A stretch of 64,000 bases of DNA, from contig DATEDI010000028.1 of NCBI GenBank assembly GCA_035281745.1, forward strand, positions 82,288 through 146,287. Reading direction: 5' to 3'. Below the pieces are notes generated by a model. That model had not been told where the DNA came from. It ran no database searches and saw nothing but the letters and a program-made list of their open reading frames with translations. Source of the stretch: 66-474 sp035281745. GTDB lineage: Bacteria; Pseudomonadota; Gammaproteobacteria; Xanthomonadales; Rhodanobacteraceae. The first letter of the stretch is position 1, and each line of letters starts with the position of its first letter. The position numbers were made by a program, and so were the translations under genes. Of the stretch, positions 47,067-56,417 are shown piece after piece.

Positions 47067-49263
47067 CTCGATCTTCCAATTCAGGCATGTTAGCCCCGAT
47101 GGCGCGGAGCACGGCTTGGCTCTGCCGGAGGCGTAGCTCGGCCACCATACGAGCGCCACCATTAGCGAGATCGCTCTGAAGCCAGCGTGCATTTTCGATC
47201 AGTCGCGCTTGCCAGAATGCAGCATGCTCCGCGTCGACTGCATATACAGAACACCCGAGGCAGACGTCTGGTGTTCTATACGCAAAATTGGGCTCCGCGT
47301 TCCCCCAATGAACCGTGCCGCCAAGCTGATGACAACGGGATTTGGCGGGTGCAAGTTTGATGAAGCATTTTCCATGCTTCGAGAACCAGATTCGCAGATC
47401 CTCCTTAATGACCCAACGCTTGACTGCTTCAATTCCTTCCGCCCGGTCGGAAGTCTCAACAAGATGTGCCAACTCCTCGCGATATTGGTCTACCAGCTTC
47501 ATCATTCGCCCGGCTGCCGGACGCTCCCCGCGCACTAGCTCATAAAAGACAAGCGCGGTCTGCTCGTGCCGAACGCTGTCCATGACCTCGAGCAGTGTGG
47601 GGTCATTCCCCAGGTAACCCTCCTCGGTCATCGCCAACGACAGATGATGGAACTGCTGCGCAATAGCGGAGGTCATCCGCGGATCAGTCTTGAATACAAA
47701 CTGGGCGAACGTCTTTCTCCAAGAGTGTGTACGAAGACAGGCGCCTTTCGAGTCGCGATATTCAGCCAGGTTCTGTCCGAGCTTGTTGCGATCCGGCAGG
47801 CCGCTCAGATCCACATTGTTTGCTACAAATTGACGCTGTAGCTTGCGTAGCTTTGCACCCAATGGTCGCCCCAGATAGATGCCATCGCGGGGGTATCCTC
47901 TGGGGGCGGTGAACTGAACAATCAGCGAATCTCGCAGAGACGAGTCGGCTGTCCGTTCGCGGAGCGGCTCAAATAAACGCTCCAGCACCCACACCGCACG
48001 AACCGGCGCAGGAACTTCGATTGTTCCGGTTGGACGCGAGCCGATGAGCCATTCCACCTCTCGCGGGCCTTGCTGCATCTTGCTCAAGAGTCCCCGCATG
48101 AAGAAGTGTTCATTGAGCCCGGTCTTACTAGATCGCATCTCGACAATGCGGGCTAAGCCGTCCGGCGATGGCCCTCCAGCTATCAGGCCACAGATCTCAT
48201 TAATTCGCGGACCGGCCTCTCCTTGGATCACGATCATGCATGCCGCGCATAAATCCTCCACCAGCGCGCGAAACACTTCGTGAGCACCGAGATTGCCGTA
48301 TCTCCAGTTCGAATTAAACAACGTCGCCCTGCCGGTAGGACCAATTACGCCCCGCCATGGTGCGCCGGTGGATGGATCAATCGAAAATCTGAATGTCTCA
48401 AGCGCCACCTTGGCTTTGGTTGCTCGATAGTCTTCGACGCAGCCGGCCGCCTTGTCGTAGGCAACCAAATACAAATCCTGCAAGAGCAGGATGTCATCCG
48501 AGCGCTCCAAAACCCACTTGCGCGCCTCCCCCATGACCGGCAGCGCCACCTCGTCCGGTACTGGTGGAATCCAACCCGCCGCTTTGGTGGCGAGTTCATC
48601 TGCAATCGAGCGCGCAGATCGACCGGAGAACGGCTCTTGCGGCAATGCGTCTGGACCGCTGCGCAGCATGACATCCCGCTGCGCCCAAAGATGACTCCAA
48701 ATCTGCAGCCGCGGTCGAAGTTGGCCGGCCGTAATCACCTCATCCAACTCGCCGCTGTCGCCTTGATCATTGGCGCCGTCATCTTCACTTGAATAGCGTA
48801 CGGCGCCGCTGGCGATCGCCCTGCACTCCTCCTGAACGTCTTCGATGAACGCTTCGCTCGCAGCCATCGTAAGCTCTGACAGCGAACGATACTCATTTTG
48901 AAACATCCAGCGTACGAGCGACTTCACCCCAGTGGACACCTTCCGCATCGATCCAGCGGTTAAAGGCAGACCATTGGAGCGTTCGCAAATCATTGACCAA
49001 ACAAATCGCTTCAACGTCCTTCGCAAGTCGTCAAAGTTCCGATGCGAAAAGCGCAGGTTGTTGGAAACACCAAACTCCCAGTCGATGCGACCGGCAGCAT
49101 CCTGCTGCCCGGGCGTGAGATTATCGAGTGTCCAAGCAGTGTCACCAAAACGCGATTCTTTCGAAATCCAAGCGCGATCAGGTTCGGCCATGTACACAAG
49201 GCCCTGCCCCATCGCACTTGCAGCAATGGTCGTCGTACTGGTTCGCCTTGGAGATGCGCTCAT
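47053..49263 (-). CDS. Third tyrosine recombinase of the module (GinC-like)
   Basis: A 736-residue protein, ATG 49263 overlapping the stop of the second recombinase (ATGA). The catalytic domain lies in the last third: IQGEAGPRINEICGLIAGGP for the first Arg, RTHSWRKTFAQFVF for the His-x-x-Arg, and QQFHHLSLAMTEEGYLGNDP for the second His and the Tyr. The large N-terminal part has no recognised domain. It is the biggest member of the trio and probably acts in a complex with the other two. Confidence 0.85.
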   Translation of the reverse strand: MSASPRRTSTTTIAASAMGQGLVYMAEPDRAWISKESRFGDTAWTLDNLTPGQQDAAGRIDWEFGVSNNLRFSHRNFDDLRRTLKRFVWSMICERSNGLPLTAGSMRKVSTGVKSLVRWMFQNEYRSLSELTMAASEAFIEDVQEECRAIASGAVRYSSEDDGANDQGDSGELDEVITAGQLRPRLQIWSHLWAQRDVMLRSGPDALPQEPFSGRSARSIADELATKAAGWIPPVPDEVALPVMGEARKWVLERSDDILLLQDLYLVAYDKAAGCVEDYRATKAKVALETFRFSIDPSTGAPWRGVIGPTGRATLFNSNWRYGNLGAHEVFRALVEDLCAACMIVIQGEAGPRINEICGLIAGGPSPDGLARIVEMRSSKTGLNEHFFMRGLLSKMQQGPREVEWLIGSRPTGTIEVPAPVRAVWVLERLFEPLRERTADSSLRDSLIVQFTAPRGYPRDGIYLGRPLGAKLRKLQRQFVANNVDLSGLPDRNKLGQNLAEYRDSKGACLRTHSWRKTFAQFVFKTDPRMTSAIAQQFHHLSLAMTEEGYLGNDPTLLEVMDSVRHEQTALVFYELVRGERPAAGRMMKLVDQYREELAHLVETSDRAEGIEAVKRWVIKEDLRIWFSKHGKCFIKLAPAKSRCHQLGGTVHWGNAEPNFAYRTPDVCLGCSVYAVDAEHAAFWQARLIENARWLQSDLANGGARMVAELRLRQSQAVLRAIGANMPELEDRDAHK

Positions 49264-51128
49264 TCGGGAGTAGGCAGGGCGGGCAGCGAAAGCTTTCTTG
49301 CCGCATTCAGAACCACTGCAGGAAAGCGCGGCAGCCAGTGCTCGATCAACCGCTTTTCAATCGGCGCCATCCTTTCAAGCCAGCCTTGCGGGTCCAGCGT
49401 CGATTTCGCTCGGCGGACAGCATCCAGCAAATTAAGCAGCAGCCCGCATGCCACCGATGACTCTACATCCACCTGACTCAACGGACACACGGGACAATAG
49501 CCATAAGCGACACACAGCTTCCCGTGCGGCGAATACGGAGATTGATATGGGTCCATGCACCGCCATCCAGGTGTTGCCGCGCCCTCGTCGGCTTCCAGTG
49601 GTGCGCCGCGCGTGTCGATCTTGCCGCGCGAATCGATCCATCTGCTTCGCTGGTCCATGATTTCACCCAAACGCTCTTCGTTGCGCTTGCGCTGCGCATC
49701 GCTCGTGTAGTGGGAGTTTGTGGTCTCGGCGCTTCTATGATCGCCAAGCGCCTGAGACGCTCGAATGTCTCCATTGAAAATGGCCCGACCGATGTCCAGC
49801 GTAGTCGCCCTGATCTGCCGAAGCGTAAACCGCTTCAAACTATGGTCCGCGCAGAACTCTTTGAGCAGAGAAGAAATAAAGCTGCCGTTCGGCGAAAGGA
49901 CATCGAAGAACGCGACATGGGACTTAGTAGTACGTGGGAGGTAGATAAAGAGCTTGTTTGCGCACTTGGCGGGGGCGAGTGGCCTGATCCTAGCTGTCCA
50001 CATCACAAGGAAGTCATAGATCGATGCGGGATTATCCCAGGCCTCATCCACTGGCGCCGATGGGCGTTGACGCCGTCGTGCCCGTCCCTTGTACGGTTTG
50101 GAGCAGAACCGAGGCTCGCCCAAGCGAACCTCCTTGTAGAAGTCGTCAAGTTCACTCGCCAGAAGAGTCTCAGGATTCAGCCGCGTATGAAAAGCGAGCA
50201 TGACGATAAACGGAACGAGCTGCCTGGGGCTAGGTGCCAATGCAGTACGAAGGTCAACCACGGTGCCAAAGCAGAGCTTTATGGCCCGAAGCAGGAAAGG
50301 ATGCTCTCTCTCGAGCTCTGGATAACCAGGGATCCGATGAGGCAACAACTCATCCAACGCGGCCAATGCCACGGCCCGGGTCGGGTAGTCGCGGTAGGTT
50401 CTTGGCGACCGAGGAATGTCTGGCCTTCCCTCCTCGATTAGTTGAAGGTCCTTCTCTACACGAGTGCGGATTTCAGTGATTTCTCCAAGACAAACCTTAT
50501 AGACGTTAACGATTTCGTTGTCACCGAGGACCTCCGTTGGCTTGTGTCGGCGCCTAATACCTACCCACTGATGTGTTGGTACATGCAGATCAGGTGGCGC
50601 ACTTTCCTTCCATTTGGACAGATGCTTGAGCGCGTCCACTGTATTCCGAAGCGCGAGCAGGTAGCTGGCCCGCGTTCCTAGGCTCCAAAGCGCTCGATTA
50701 CTGCCCGGCGCACAGCGATCTAGCCACCGGACGTAGGCCGTGAATAGGGCAGCGTTCATGTCCGACAGCGCAAGCTCGCGCAAACCTTTCTCTTCTAGGT
50801 AACAAAAGAATCCCAGCCTTAACCACTTGGTGAAAGTTTGGCGAGACTCGATCGAGTCGGGAGCAAGTTTGCGAAGAAGCGCCTCTGCGAACGGCTGAGC
50901 CAAATTGGGCGTCGTCAGCAGAAACGAGACATCAATACGCGCGACTTCGGCCGTCGGAGAGGGAAACACGAGGTGCATCGACTCACCCTCGTCATCCCTG
51001 ACATGGACCACGCGTGCAGCTCCTATACACGCCACACCAGAGCTAGCACTTTCGCTTATCGTTGCTTCCGTCGTCGCGCGTTGCGTGACATCAAAGCGAG
51101 TCAAAGCGGTCTTCGATCTAAGTCCCAA
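49260..51128 (-). CDS. Second tyrosine recombinase of the module (GinB-like)
   Basis: A 622-residue protein overlapping the first recombinase by 11 bases. Catalytic landmarks are MLAFHTRLNPETLLASELDD (Arg), FTLRQIRATTLDIGRAIF (the His-x-x-Arg position here reads Arg-x-x-Arg) and ALGDHRSAETTNSHYTSDAQ (His and the nucleophile Tyr). The N-terminal core-binding domain is extended as in Tn554 TnpB. It probably works with the 427- and 736-residue partners. Confidence 0.87.
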   Translation of the reverse strand: MGLRSKTALTRFDVTQRATTEATISESASSGVACIGAARVVHVRDDEGESMHLVFPSPTAEVARIDVSFLLTTPNLAQPFAEALLRKLAPDSIESRQTFTKWLRLGFFCYLEEKGLRELALSDMNAALFTAYVRWLDRCAPGSNRALWSLGTRASYLLALRNTVDALKHLSKWKESAPPDLHVPTHQWVGIRRRHKPTEVLGDNEIVNVYKVCLGEITEIRTRVEKDLQLIEEGRPDIPRSPRTYRDYPTRAVALAALDELLPHRIPGYPELEREHPFLLRAIKLCFGTVVDLRTALAPSPRQLVPFIVMLAFHTRLNPETLLASELDDFYKEVRLGEPRFCSKPYKGRARRRQRPSAPVDEAWDNPASIYDFLVMWTARIRPLAPAKCANKLFIYLPRTTKSHVAFFDVLSPNGSFISSLLKEFCADHSLKRFTLRQIRATTLDIGRAIFNGDIRASQALGDHRSAETTNSHYTSDAQRKRNEERLGEIMDQRSRWIDSRGKIDTRGAPLEADEGAATPGWRCMDPYQSPYSPHGKLCVAYGYCPVCPLSQVDVESSVACGLLLNLLDAVRRAKSTLDPQGWLERMAPIEKRLIEHWLPRFPAVVLNAARKLSLPALPTPE

Positions 51129-52401
51129 GGTTTTCTCTCAGGAAATGGTAGACGGCGTCGTTCGCTTTGATGCGGAAGATATCGACAATCCGCAGGTAGA
51201 TGTCCGTCGTGGTTTTGAGGTGCTTGTGTCCAAGTCGCGCCTGTACGATTTTCCAAGGCTCGGCATTGCCGCTTGCAACTTCGGCCTGATAAAGAAAAAC
51301 TGCGAAAGTATGCCGTAAGTCATGAAACGTGTGAGCCGGAACCTCGGAAACGAATTCTTTTTTTGTGAGTGGGTCTATTTTCTCGACGCGGCGTTTTAAT
51401 CCCGCAATCGCAACCGCCCGGCGAAAGCTTTCAGAGAGTGTGTAGGGTTGAACTGCCTGGCCGGCATGATTGCGAGCGTCTCGTCCGTTCACGAATAATG
51501 CCGTGGGCGCTTTCATGACTCCATACCGTCGCGCAACGGCGATTGCATCTTCGCGCTCGCCATCGATGTAGGCCACCAATTCCGTGATGAGATGCTGTGG
51601 AAGAAGAGCCTTGCGCCTCCTCAACCCTTTGGTACGCGTGAGCTCAATCACTGCCATCGATGCACCGAGATCCGCGCCTGAAAGGCCAAGAATCTGATGA
51701 ACCGTCAGGCCGGCCACCTCGTCCACGCGCATGCCGGTCCACAGGCTGATTTCACTGGCCAGACGATCTCGCGATAGCCCCGCGTGCGCACCCTGCTGGC
51801 TCGGCAACGGTCCCAGGGCAGCCGCTACGTCTCGCCATTCCCCTGTGGTCAGGGGGGACACCCGTTCGTCAGCATCGCTGCTCTGACGAGGAGCCAGAGC
51901 GTGCACACTCCGGTACATGGTCGAACCCGCGTGGGCCAGTGCGTCCTGATCAATACGGCGCACAAACATTTTCAACGTCTTCGGGCTAATAACTTCCCCG
52001 TGAAAGTACCCATGCCGCGCCGCCCACTCATAGAAGGCGCCTACCGCCCTCAGACGGCGGCCAATGGTTTTGGGGTCGTAGGCCTTCTTCTGGCGGAAGC
52101 AAACTGTGCCGAGCAAACCGTCGCGGTAGGCCGCCAGATCATCCGACGTGGCTTCGTCCCACTGTCGACCTTCATGACCCAGAAACCGCCACCAGTCGCA
52201 CAAGTCATAGGCGGCTGCCTCGACCGTCGCAGGCCTCCACATGCCGCGCTTCGGGGGATACGCGCTGGACAGCCAGAGCAGAATGGGCTCGATAGGAGTG
52301 CTCAGCTCGTCGTCAACGACGTAGGCGTAGCCGCTTGGCAGCCAATTTCTAGTAAGAGCCGGGTTTTCAACAATGCCCTGCGATGTGGTAACAGTGATCA
52401 A
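51118..52401 (-). CDS. First tyrosine recombinase of the module (GinA-like)
   Basis: A 427-residue integrase. SLWTGMRVDEVAGLTVHQIL holds the first Arg (near residue 224), HTFHDLRHTFAVFLYQ the His-x-x-Arg, and ARLGHKHLKTTTDIYLRI the second His and the nucleophile Tyr (near 403). It is the first gene of the module and lies next to the interrupted recJ. The start is TTG 52401, with AGAAGG unusually close upstream. A complete set of catalytic residues makes an active enzyme likely. Confidence 0.9.
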   Translation of the reverse strand: MITVTTSQGIVENPALTRNWLPSGYAYVVDDELSTPIEPILLWLSSAYPPKRGMWRPATVEAAAYDLCDWWRFLGHEGRQWDEATSDDLAAYRDGLLGTVCFRQKKAYDPKTIGRRLRAVGAFYEWAARHGYFHGEVISPKTLKMFVRRIDQDALAHAGSTMYRSVHALAPRQSSDADERVSPLTTGEWRDVAAALGPLPSQQGAHAGLSRDRLASEISLWTGMRVDEVAGLTVHQILGLSGADLGASMAVIELTRTKGLRRRKALLPQHLITELVAYIDGEREDAIAVARRYGVMKAPTALFVNGRDARNHAGQAVQPYTLSESFRRAVAIAGLKRRVEKIDPLTKKEFVSEVPAHTFHDLRHTFAVFLYQAEVASGNAEPWKIVQARLGHKHLKTTTDIYLRIVDIFRIKANDAVYHFLRENLGT

Positions 52402-52600
52402 ACCTTCTGCATCCCATTCCGATCAGGCCTGAGCACTCTCTCACATCCGATCTGCAGCAGGCAAGACTTCCAGAATCCATCTGATCATTTTACGTATCTG
52501 CACATATGAAGCGCCTAGACAACGACAGAACAACGTTAGACCTGTACGAGAGAAGCTAACTCGTTGACTCTTTTGGGGGCATTATCTGATCACTTCAGAC

Positions 52601-53464
52601 TTACATAATCCGCGGCGCGATCGCGTAAGCGAGATCAGCCGCGGTGGCGCTGCGGGAATCACGTGAAGACACTTCGAACAGCGCGGCAATGCCGGCACAC
52701 GCGTTGCCCATGCGTATCCTGCGCAAGCCGCCCTCGACCAGCGCGCGGTTGTTGGCGTCCAGCGGCACCAGGTCGGCGACCGTACCCAGCGCCACCAGAT
52801 CCAGCAGCGGCGTGAGGTCGACTTCCTCGCGCTTGCCCAATCGCGCCCGCAACGCCAACAACAGGTAGAACATCACTCCGACGCCGCACAGCGCCTTGCT
52901 GGCAAACGCATCGCCGGGAAGATTCGGGTTCACGATCGCGTCGGCATCGGGAAGCATCGCGCCGGGCAGGTGATGATCGGTGACGATGACGCTGCAGCCT
53001 CGTGCTTTGGCGGAGGCGACGCCCGCGATCGACGAGATGCCGTTGTCCACCGTGATGATCAGATCCGGCGCCGGGTGCAGTGTATCGACCAGCACAGGCG
53101 TCAACCCGTAACCGTGGATGGCACGGTCGGGCACCACGTAGCCGACATGGCGCGCCCCCAACACGCGCAAGCCGCGCACCGCCACCGCACACCCGGTCGC
53201 GCCGTCACAATCGTAGTCACCCGCGATCACGATGCTTGCGTCGTTGGCAATCGCCGTCGCGAGCAGGTCGACCGCGTGCGCGAGATTGCCCAGCCCGGCC
53301 GGCGCCAGCAAGCCGGCGAGGCGATGGCCGGTTTCACCCGGACCTGCGACGCCGCGCGCGGCGTACACGCGCCGCAGCACCGGATGCATCGACTCCGGCC
53401 AGTCGGGAGACGGCGTCGCCGCCGCACGGCGCACGATCCGCAGCGGCGGTTGGGCGACGTTCAT
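52601..53464 (-). pseudogene. recJ: 5' part of recJ, truncated at the island junction
   Basis: From ATG 53464 the frame encodes a normal RecJ N-terminus of 287 residues; full-length RecJ is about 560-580. IVIAGDYDCDGATGCAVAVR is the DxDxDG motif and SVIVTDHHLPGAM the DHH motif. The sequence runs through ADLAYAIAPRI and then stops at a TAA, exactly where homologues continue NAAGRL. Everything distal, including the DHHA1 domain, is missing from the window. Its start overlaps the rpfE-like stop (ATGA), which shows it is the chromosomal operon copy. Confidence 0.9.
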
Positions 53465-54375
53465 CCCCGACGCCAGAAGCGCAGCCGGTGCGCATGTCGC
53501 ATCCGATAACGTTCGCCGCCAGCGAACGTCAGCGCGATGGCGTCGAATCGGCGCATGCGCAACCAGCGCTCGAAAGCCGTCAGCCATTCCGCGGCTGATT
53601 CGCGGTCACCCAACCGCTGCAGGTCGAGCAGCGTTTCGCCGCGGACGGCGGCGGTTTCGAGCGCATCCGGCAGCGGCTCCACGCGAACCGCACCAGCCAG
53701 CTTGGCCAGTCCGCGCACGACGTCGTCCGCACTGGCGACCATTGCAAGGCTGGTGTCCACGGAACCGGGCAGCGCACCGGTGCCCCAGAACCACAATGCA
53801 TTCACCGGCAGCTTGCGCACGGCCGCGCGGGCGGCGTTGACGGGATGCGCGTGCAACGCGACCTGGGCTTCATTGAACCGGCGCCGCCACGCACGCGCGG
53901 CGGTACCTTCGGGCAGCACGTCGATCAAGCTGGCGCCGAGCGCGTCATCGGGACCGGTGAAGGTCACCGGTTGGATATCGTTCGCCAGCCGCAGGCACCA
54001 TTCCGAGGGCGTGTCCGCCTGCAAGGCGCCCGCCTCCGAAAGCAGCGGACGCAGCGTGGTGGCCAACGCGTCCGCGTCCGCGTCGGAGAGGTCACCGACC
54101 GGACACGCCATCAGCCGTGCACCGGTGGCTTCGCTGCGCACGTACGCAGGATCCGCGCACAACCAATTTGCGCCGCCCGCATCGGCTGCGTGACAGTGAT
54201 GACGCAACGCTGCCGCGGGAACGCCGACACCGGCGAAACGAAAATGGTCACGCACCGCCGGCATGCGGCCAGTCCGCGCATCCGGCAACCGATCGCCGCG
54301 CGCAAGCCAATGGTGGAATGCGGGATGCGCATCGGTATGCGCGAGCGGTGGCATCAGGACGTGCAACGTGCTCAT
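53461..54375 (-). CDS. RpfE-like/cofactor-independent phosphoglycerate-mutase-like protein
   Basis: A 304-residue protein from ATG 54375. MSTLHVLMPPLAHTDAHPAF then HHWLARGDRLP and LCADPAYVRSEATGARLMAC are typical of the family annotated in Xanthomonadales as RpfE-like or phosphoglycerate-mutase-like. WFWGTGALPG is a conserved segment near residue 200. No catalytic metal site is obvious, so its role is uncertain. It overlaps both the ABC-F stop (ATGA) and the recJ start. Confidence 0.82.
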   Translation of the reverse strand: MSTLHVLMPPLAHTDAHPAFHHWLARGDRLPDARTGRMPAVRDHFRFAGVGVPAAALRHHCHAADAGGANWLCADPAYVRSEATGARLMACPVGDLSDADADALATTLRPLLSEAGALQADTPSEWCLRLANDIQPVTFTGPDDALGASLIDVLPEGTAARAWRRRFNEAQVALHAHPVNAARAAVRKLPVNALWFWGTGALPGSVDTSLAMVASADDVVRGLAKLAGAVRVEPLPDALETAAVRGETLLDLQRLGDRESAAEWLTAFERWLRMRRFDAIALTFAGGERYRMRHAHRLRFWRRG

Positions 54376-56417
54376 GCCGCGTCCGATTCCATGGCTTCGT
54401 AGCGCGCCAGCCACTCGGTTTCGAGCACCGCCTTTTCCTCGCGCAGGGCATTTTGTTCGCGCCCGATGTCCGCAAGCACGGCGGTAGGTCCTGCGTAGAT
54501 TGCGGGATCGGCCAGCCGCTCCTGCAAGGCGGACAACGCGGCATCGATCTTCGCCACCCGCGTCTCGATTTTTTCCAATTGTTTGCGCTGGGCCCGCTGG
54601 CGCTCACGCTCGGCGGCGGCTTCGCGACGCCGTTCGCGCGGATCGGCGGTTTGTGCTTTTGCGTCGCCGCGTTCGGCCGGTTCGCCGCCGCGCGTGCGCA
54701 ACCAGCGCGCGTAGTCGTCGAGATCACCGTCGAACGATTCGACCACGCCATCGGCCACGCGCCAGAAGCTGTCGCACACCAGCCCGAGCAAGTGGCGATC
54801 GTGCGCGACCAGCACCAAGGCGCCAGGAAAATCGTTCAACGCATCGGCCAACGCGCCGCGCATGTCGAGGTCGAGGTGATTGGTCGGTTCGTCCAGCACC
54901 AGCAGGTTGGGCTTGCCCCATGCGATCAGCGCCAGTGCCAGCCGCGCGCGCTCGCCACCCGAAAACCCCTCCACGGCTTCGAAGGCGCGATCCCCCGCGA
55001 AATGCCACTTGCCGAGCCAGTCGCGCAAAGTTTGCGGTGGCGTTGCGGGCGCAAGGTCACGCAGGTGATCGAACGGCGTTTCGCCCGCCCTCAGGTTCTC
55101 CACCGTGTGCTGCGCGAAATAGCCGATCGACAAATCCTTGTGCGCGGTGCGCTCGCCAGCCAACAGCGGCAAATCGCCGACCAGCGTCTTGACCAGCGTG
55201 GATTTGCCCGCGCCGTTGGGACCGAGCAGCCCGATCCGGTCGCCCGCCTGGACGCTGAAGCGCACGTCGGCCAGGATTTTGAGTCCCTCTCCGTCCGGGA
55301 GAGGCGGCGCGCAGCGCCGAGCGCGTAGCGCGGGGGCGAGGGTACGATCGGAGCGCGCATTGGAGGTTTGCGCAAGCATTTTGTCCCGCGCTTCGCTCGT
55401 ACCCTCTCCCGCCCTTCGGGCACCCTCTCCCGGAGGGAGAGGGTAAACACGGTAACCCGCATCAACATGTTCCAGCTTCAGCATCGCCTGCGGCAGGCGT
55501 TCGGGTTCGGGGAAGCGAAACTCGAACGCGCGCTCGACACGCACCGCTTCGGTACCGGAGAGTTTTTCCAGACGCTTGACGCGCGATTGCGCCTGGCGCG
55601 CCTTGGTGGCCTTTGCCCGGAAGCGATCGATGAACGACTGCAGATGCGCACGCTCGGTTTGTTCCTTCGCGAATGCCGCCTGCTGCTGGTGCAGGCGCTC
55701 GGCACGCTGGCGCTCGAAGTCGCTGTAATTGCCCGCGTAGAGTCGCGCCGCGCCCTGCTCCAGGTGCAGCACGTGATCGACGGTGCCGTCGAGGAATTCG
55801 CGGTCGTGCGAAATCACCATCAGCGTGCGCGGATACCGCCGCAACCACTGCTCCAGCCACAGCACCGCATCGAGATCGAGGTGGTTGGTTGGTTCGTCCA
55901 GCAGCAACAGGTCGGACGGCGCCATCAGCGCGCGCGCGAGGTTCAGACGTCCGCGCCAGCCGCCGGAAAATTCCGCGACGGTTTTTTCATGGTCATCGGA
56001 ACTGAAACCCAGTCCGTGCAGCAGGCGCCCGGCACGGGCACGGCCGTCGTAGCCACCCATCGCGTCGATGCGCTGATGGGCCGAGGCCGCCGCGGCATGG
56101 TCGCCATCGGTTTGCGCGCGCGCTTCGTCGGCTAGCGCCGCGGCCAGTTCGACATCGCCCCCCAACACGTAGTCGATGGCGCGATCTGCCAGCGCAGGCG
56201 TTTCCTGCGCGACCGATGCAATGCGCAAACCGGCAGGCACGTCCAGCGCACCAGCGTCGGCTTCAACCTCGCCCAGGATGGCCGCGAACAGGCTGGACTT
56301 GCCGCTGCCGTTGCGCCCGGCCACGCCGATTTTCCAGCCGTCGTGCAGCGCTGCGTCGACGCCCTCGAGCAACAGACGGCCGCCACGGCGCAGTGCAAAA
56401 TTGCGGAAGGCGATCAC
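54372..56417 (-). CDS. ABC-F family ATPase with an internal repeat insertion
   Basis: 681 residues with two ATP-binding cassettes. The first has GRNGSGKSSLF, FSGGWRGRLNLARALM and LLLLDEPTNHLDL; the second has GPNGAGKSTLVKTLVG, FSGGERARLALALI and LLVLDEPTNHLDL. ABC-F proteins of the YheS/Uup type bind ribosomes rather than transport. Between the cassettes is a ~53-residue segment encoded by a palindromic repeat (55285-55443) that keeps the frame. The C-terminal coiled coil is normal. The start is GTG 56417, overlapping the greA stop. Confidence 0.93.
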   Translation of the reverse strand: MIAFRNFALRRGGRLLLEGVDAALHDGWKIGVAGRNGSGKSSLFAAILGEVEADAGALDVPAGLRIASVAQETPALADRAIDYVLGGDVELAAALADEARAQTDGDHAAAASAHQRIDAMGGYDGRARAGRLLHGLGFSSDDHEKTVAEFSGGWRGRLNLARALMAPSDLLLLDEPTNHLDLDAVLWLEQWLRRYPRTLMVISHDREFLDGTVDHVLHLEQGAARLYAGNYSDFERQRAERLHQQQAAFAKEQTERAHLQSFIDRFRAKATKARQAQSRVKRLEKLSGTEAVRVERAFEFRFPEPERLPQAMLKLEHVDAGYRVYPLPPGEGARRAGEGTSEARDKMLAQTSNARSDRTLAPALRARRCAPPLPDGEGLKILADVRFSVQAGDRIGLLGPNGAGKSTLVKTLVGDLPLLAGERTAHKDLSIGYFAQHTVENLRAGETPFDHLRDLAPATPPQTLRDWLGKWHFAGDRAFEAVEGFSGGERARLALALIAWGKPNLLVLDEPTNHLDLDMRGALADALNDFPGALVLVAHDRHLLGLVCDSFWRVADGVVESFDGDLDDYARWLRTRGGEPAERGDAKAQTADPRERRREAAAERERQRAQRKQLEKIETRVAKIDAALSALQERLADPAIYAGPTAVLADIGREQNALREEKAVLETEWLARYEAMESDAA
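55285..55443. repeat. Palindromic interspersed repeat inserted in frame in the ABC-F gene
   Basis: 159 bases bounded by CCCTCTCC...GGGAGAGG-type ends (55285-55304 and 55423-55443), with inner arms GAGGGTACGA at 55338-55347 and TCGTACCCTC at 55397-55406. This is the look of an interspersed palindromic element typical of this lineage. It is exactly 53 codons long without stops and translates to low-complexity PPGEGARR/PLPDGEGL-type sequence. Confidence 0.8.

Larger units (their letters stand above)
46533..52606. mobile_element. GInt-type integrative module (three tyrosine recombinases plus helper)
   Basis: Three overlapping tyrosine-recombinase genes of about 427, 622 and 736 residues and a small helper gene, in one operon on the minus strand, match the ginABCD module described for GInt genomic islands. 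The right-hand end is the point where the flank recJ is interrupted near 52604. The left end is not visible in the window. Confidence 0.75.
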
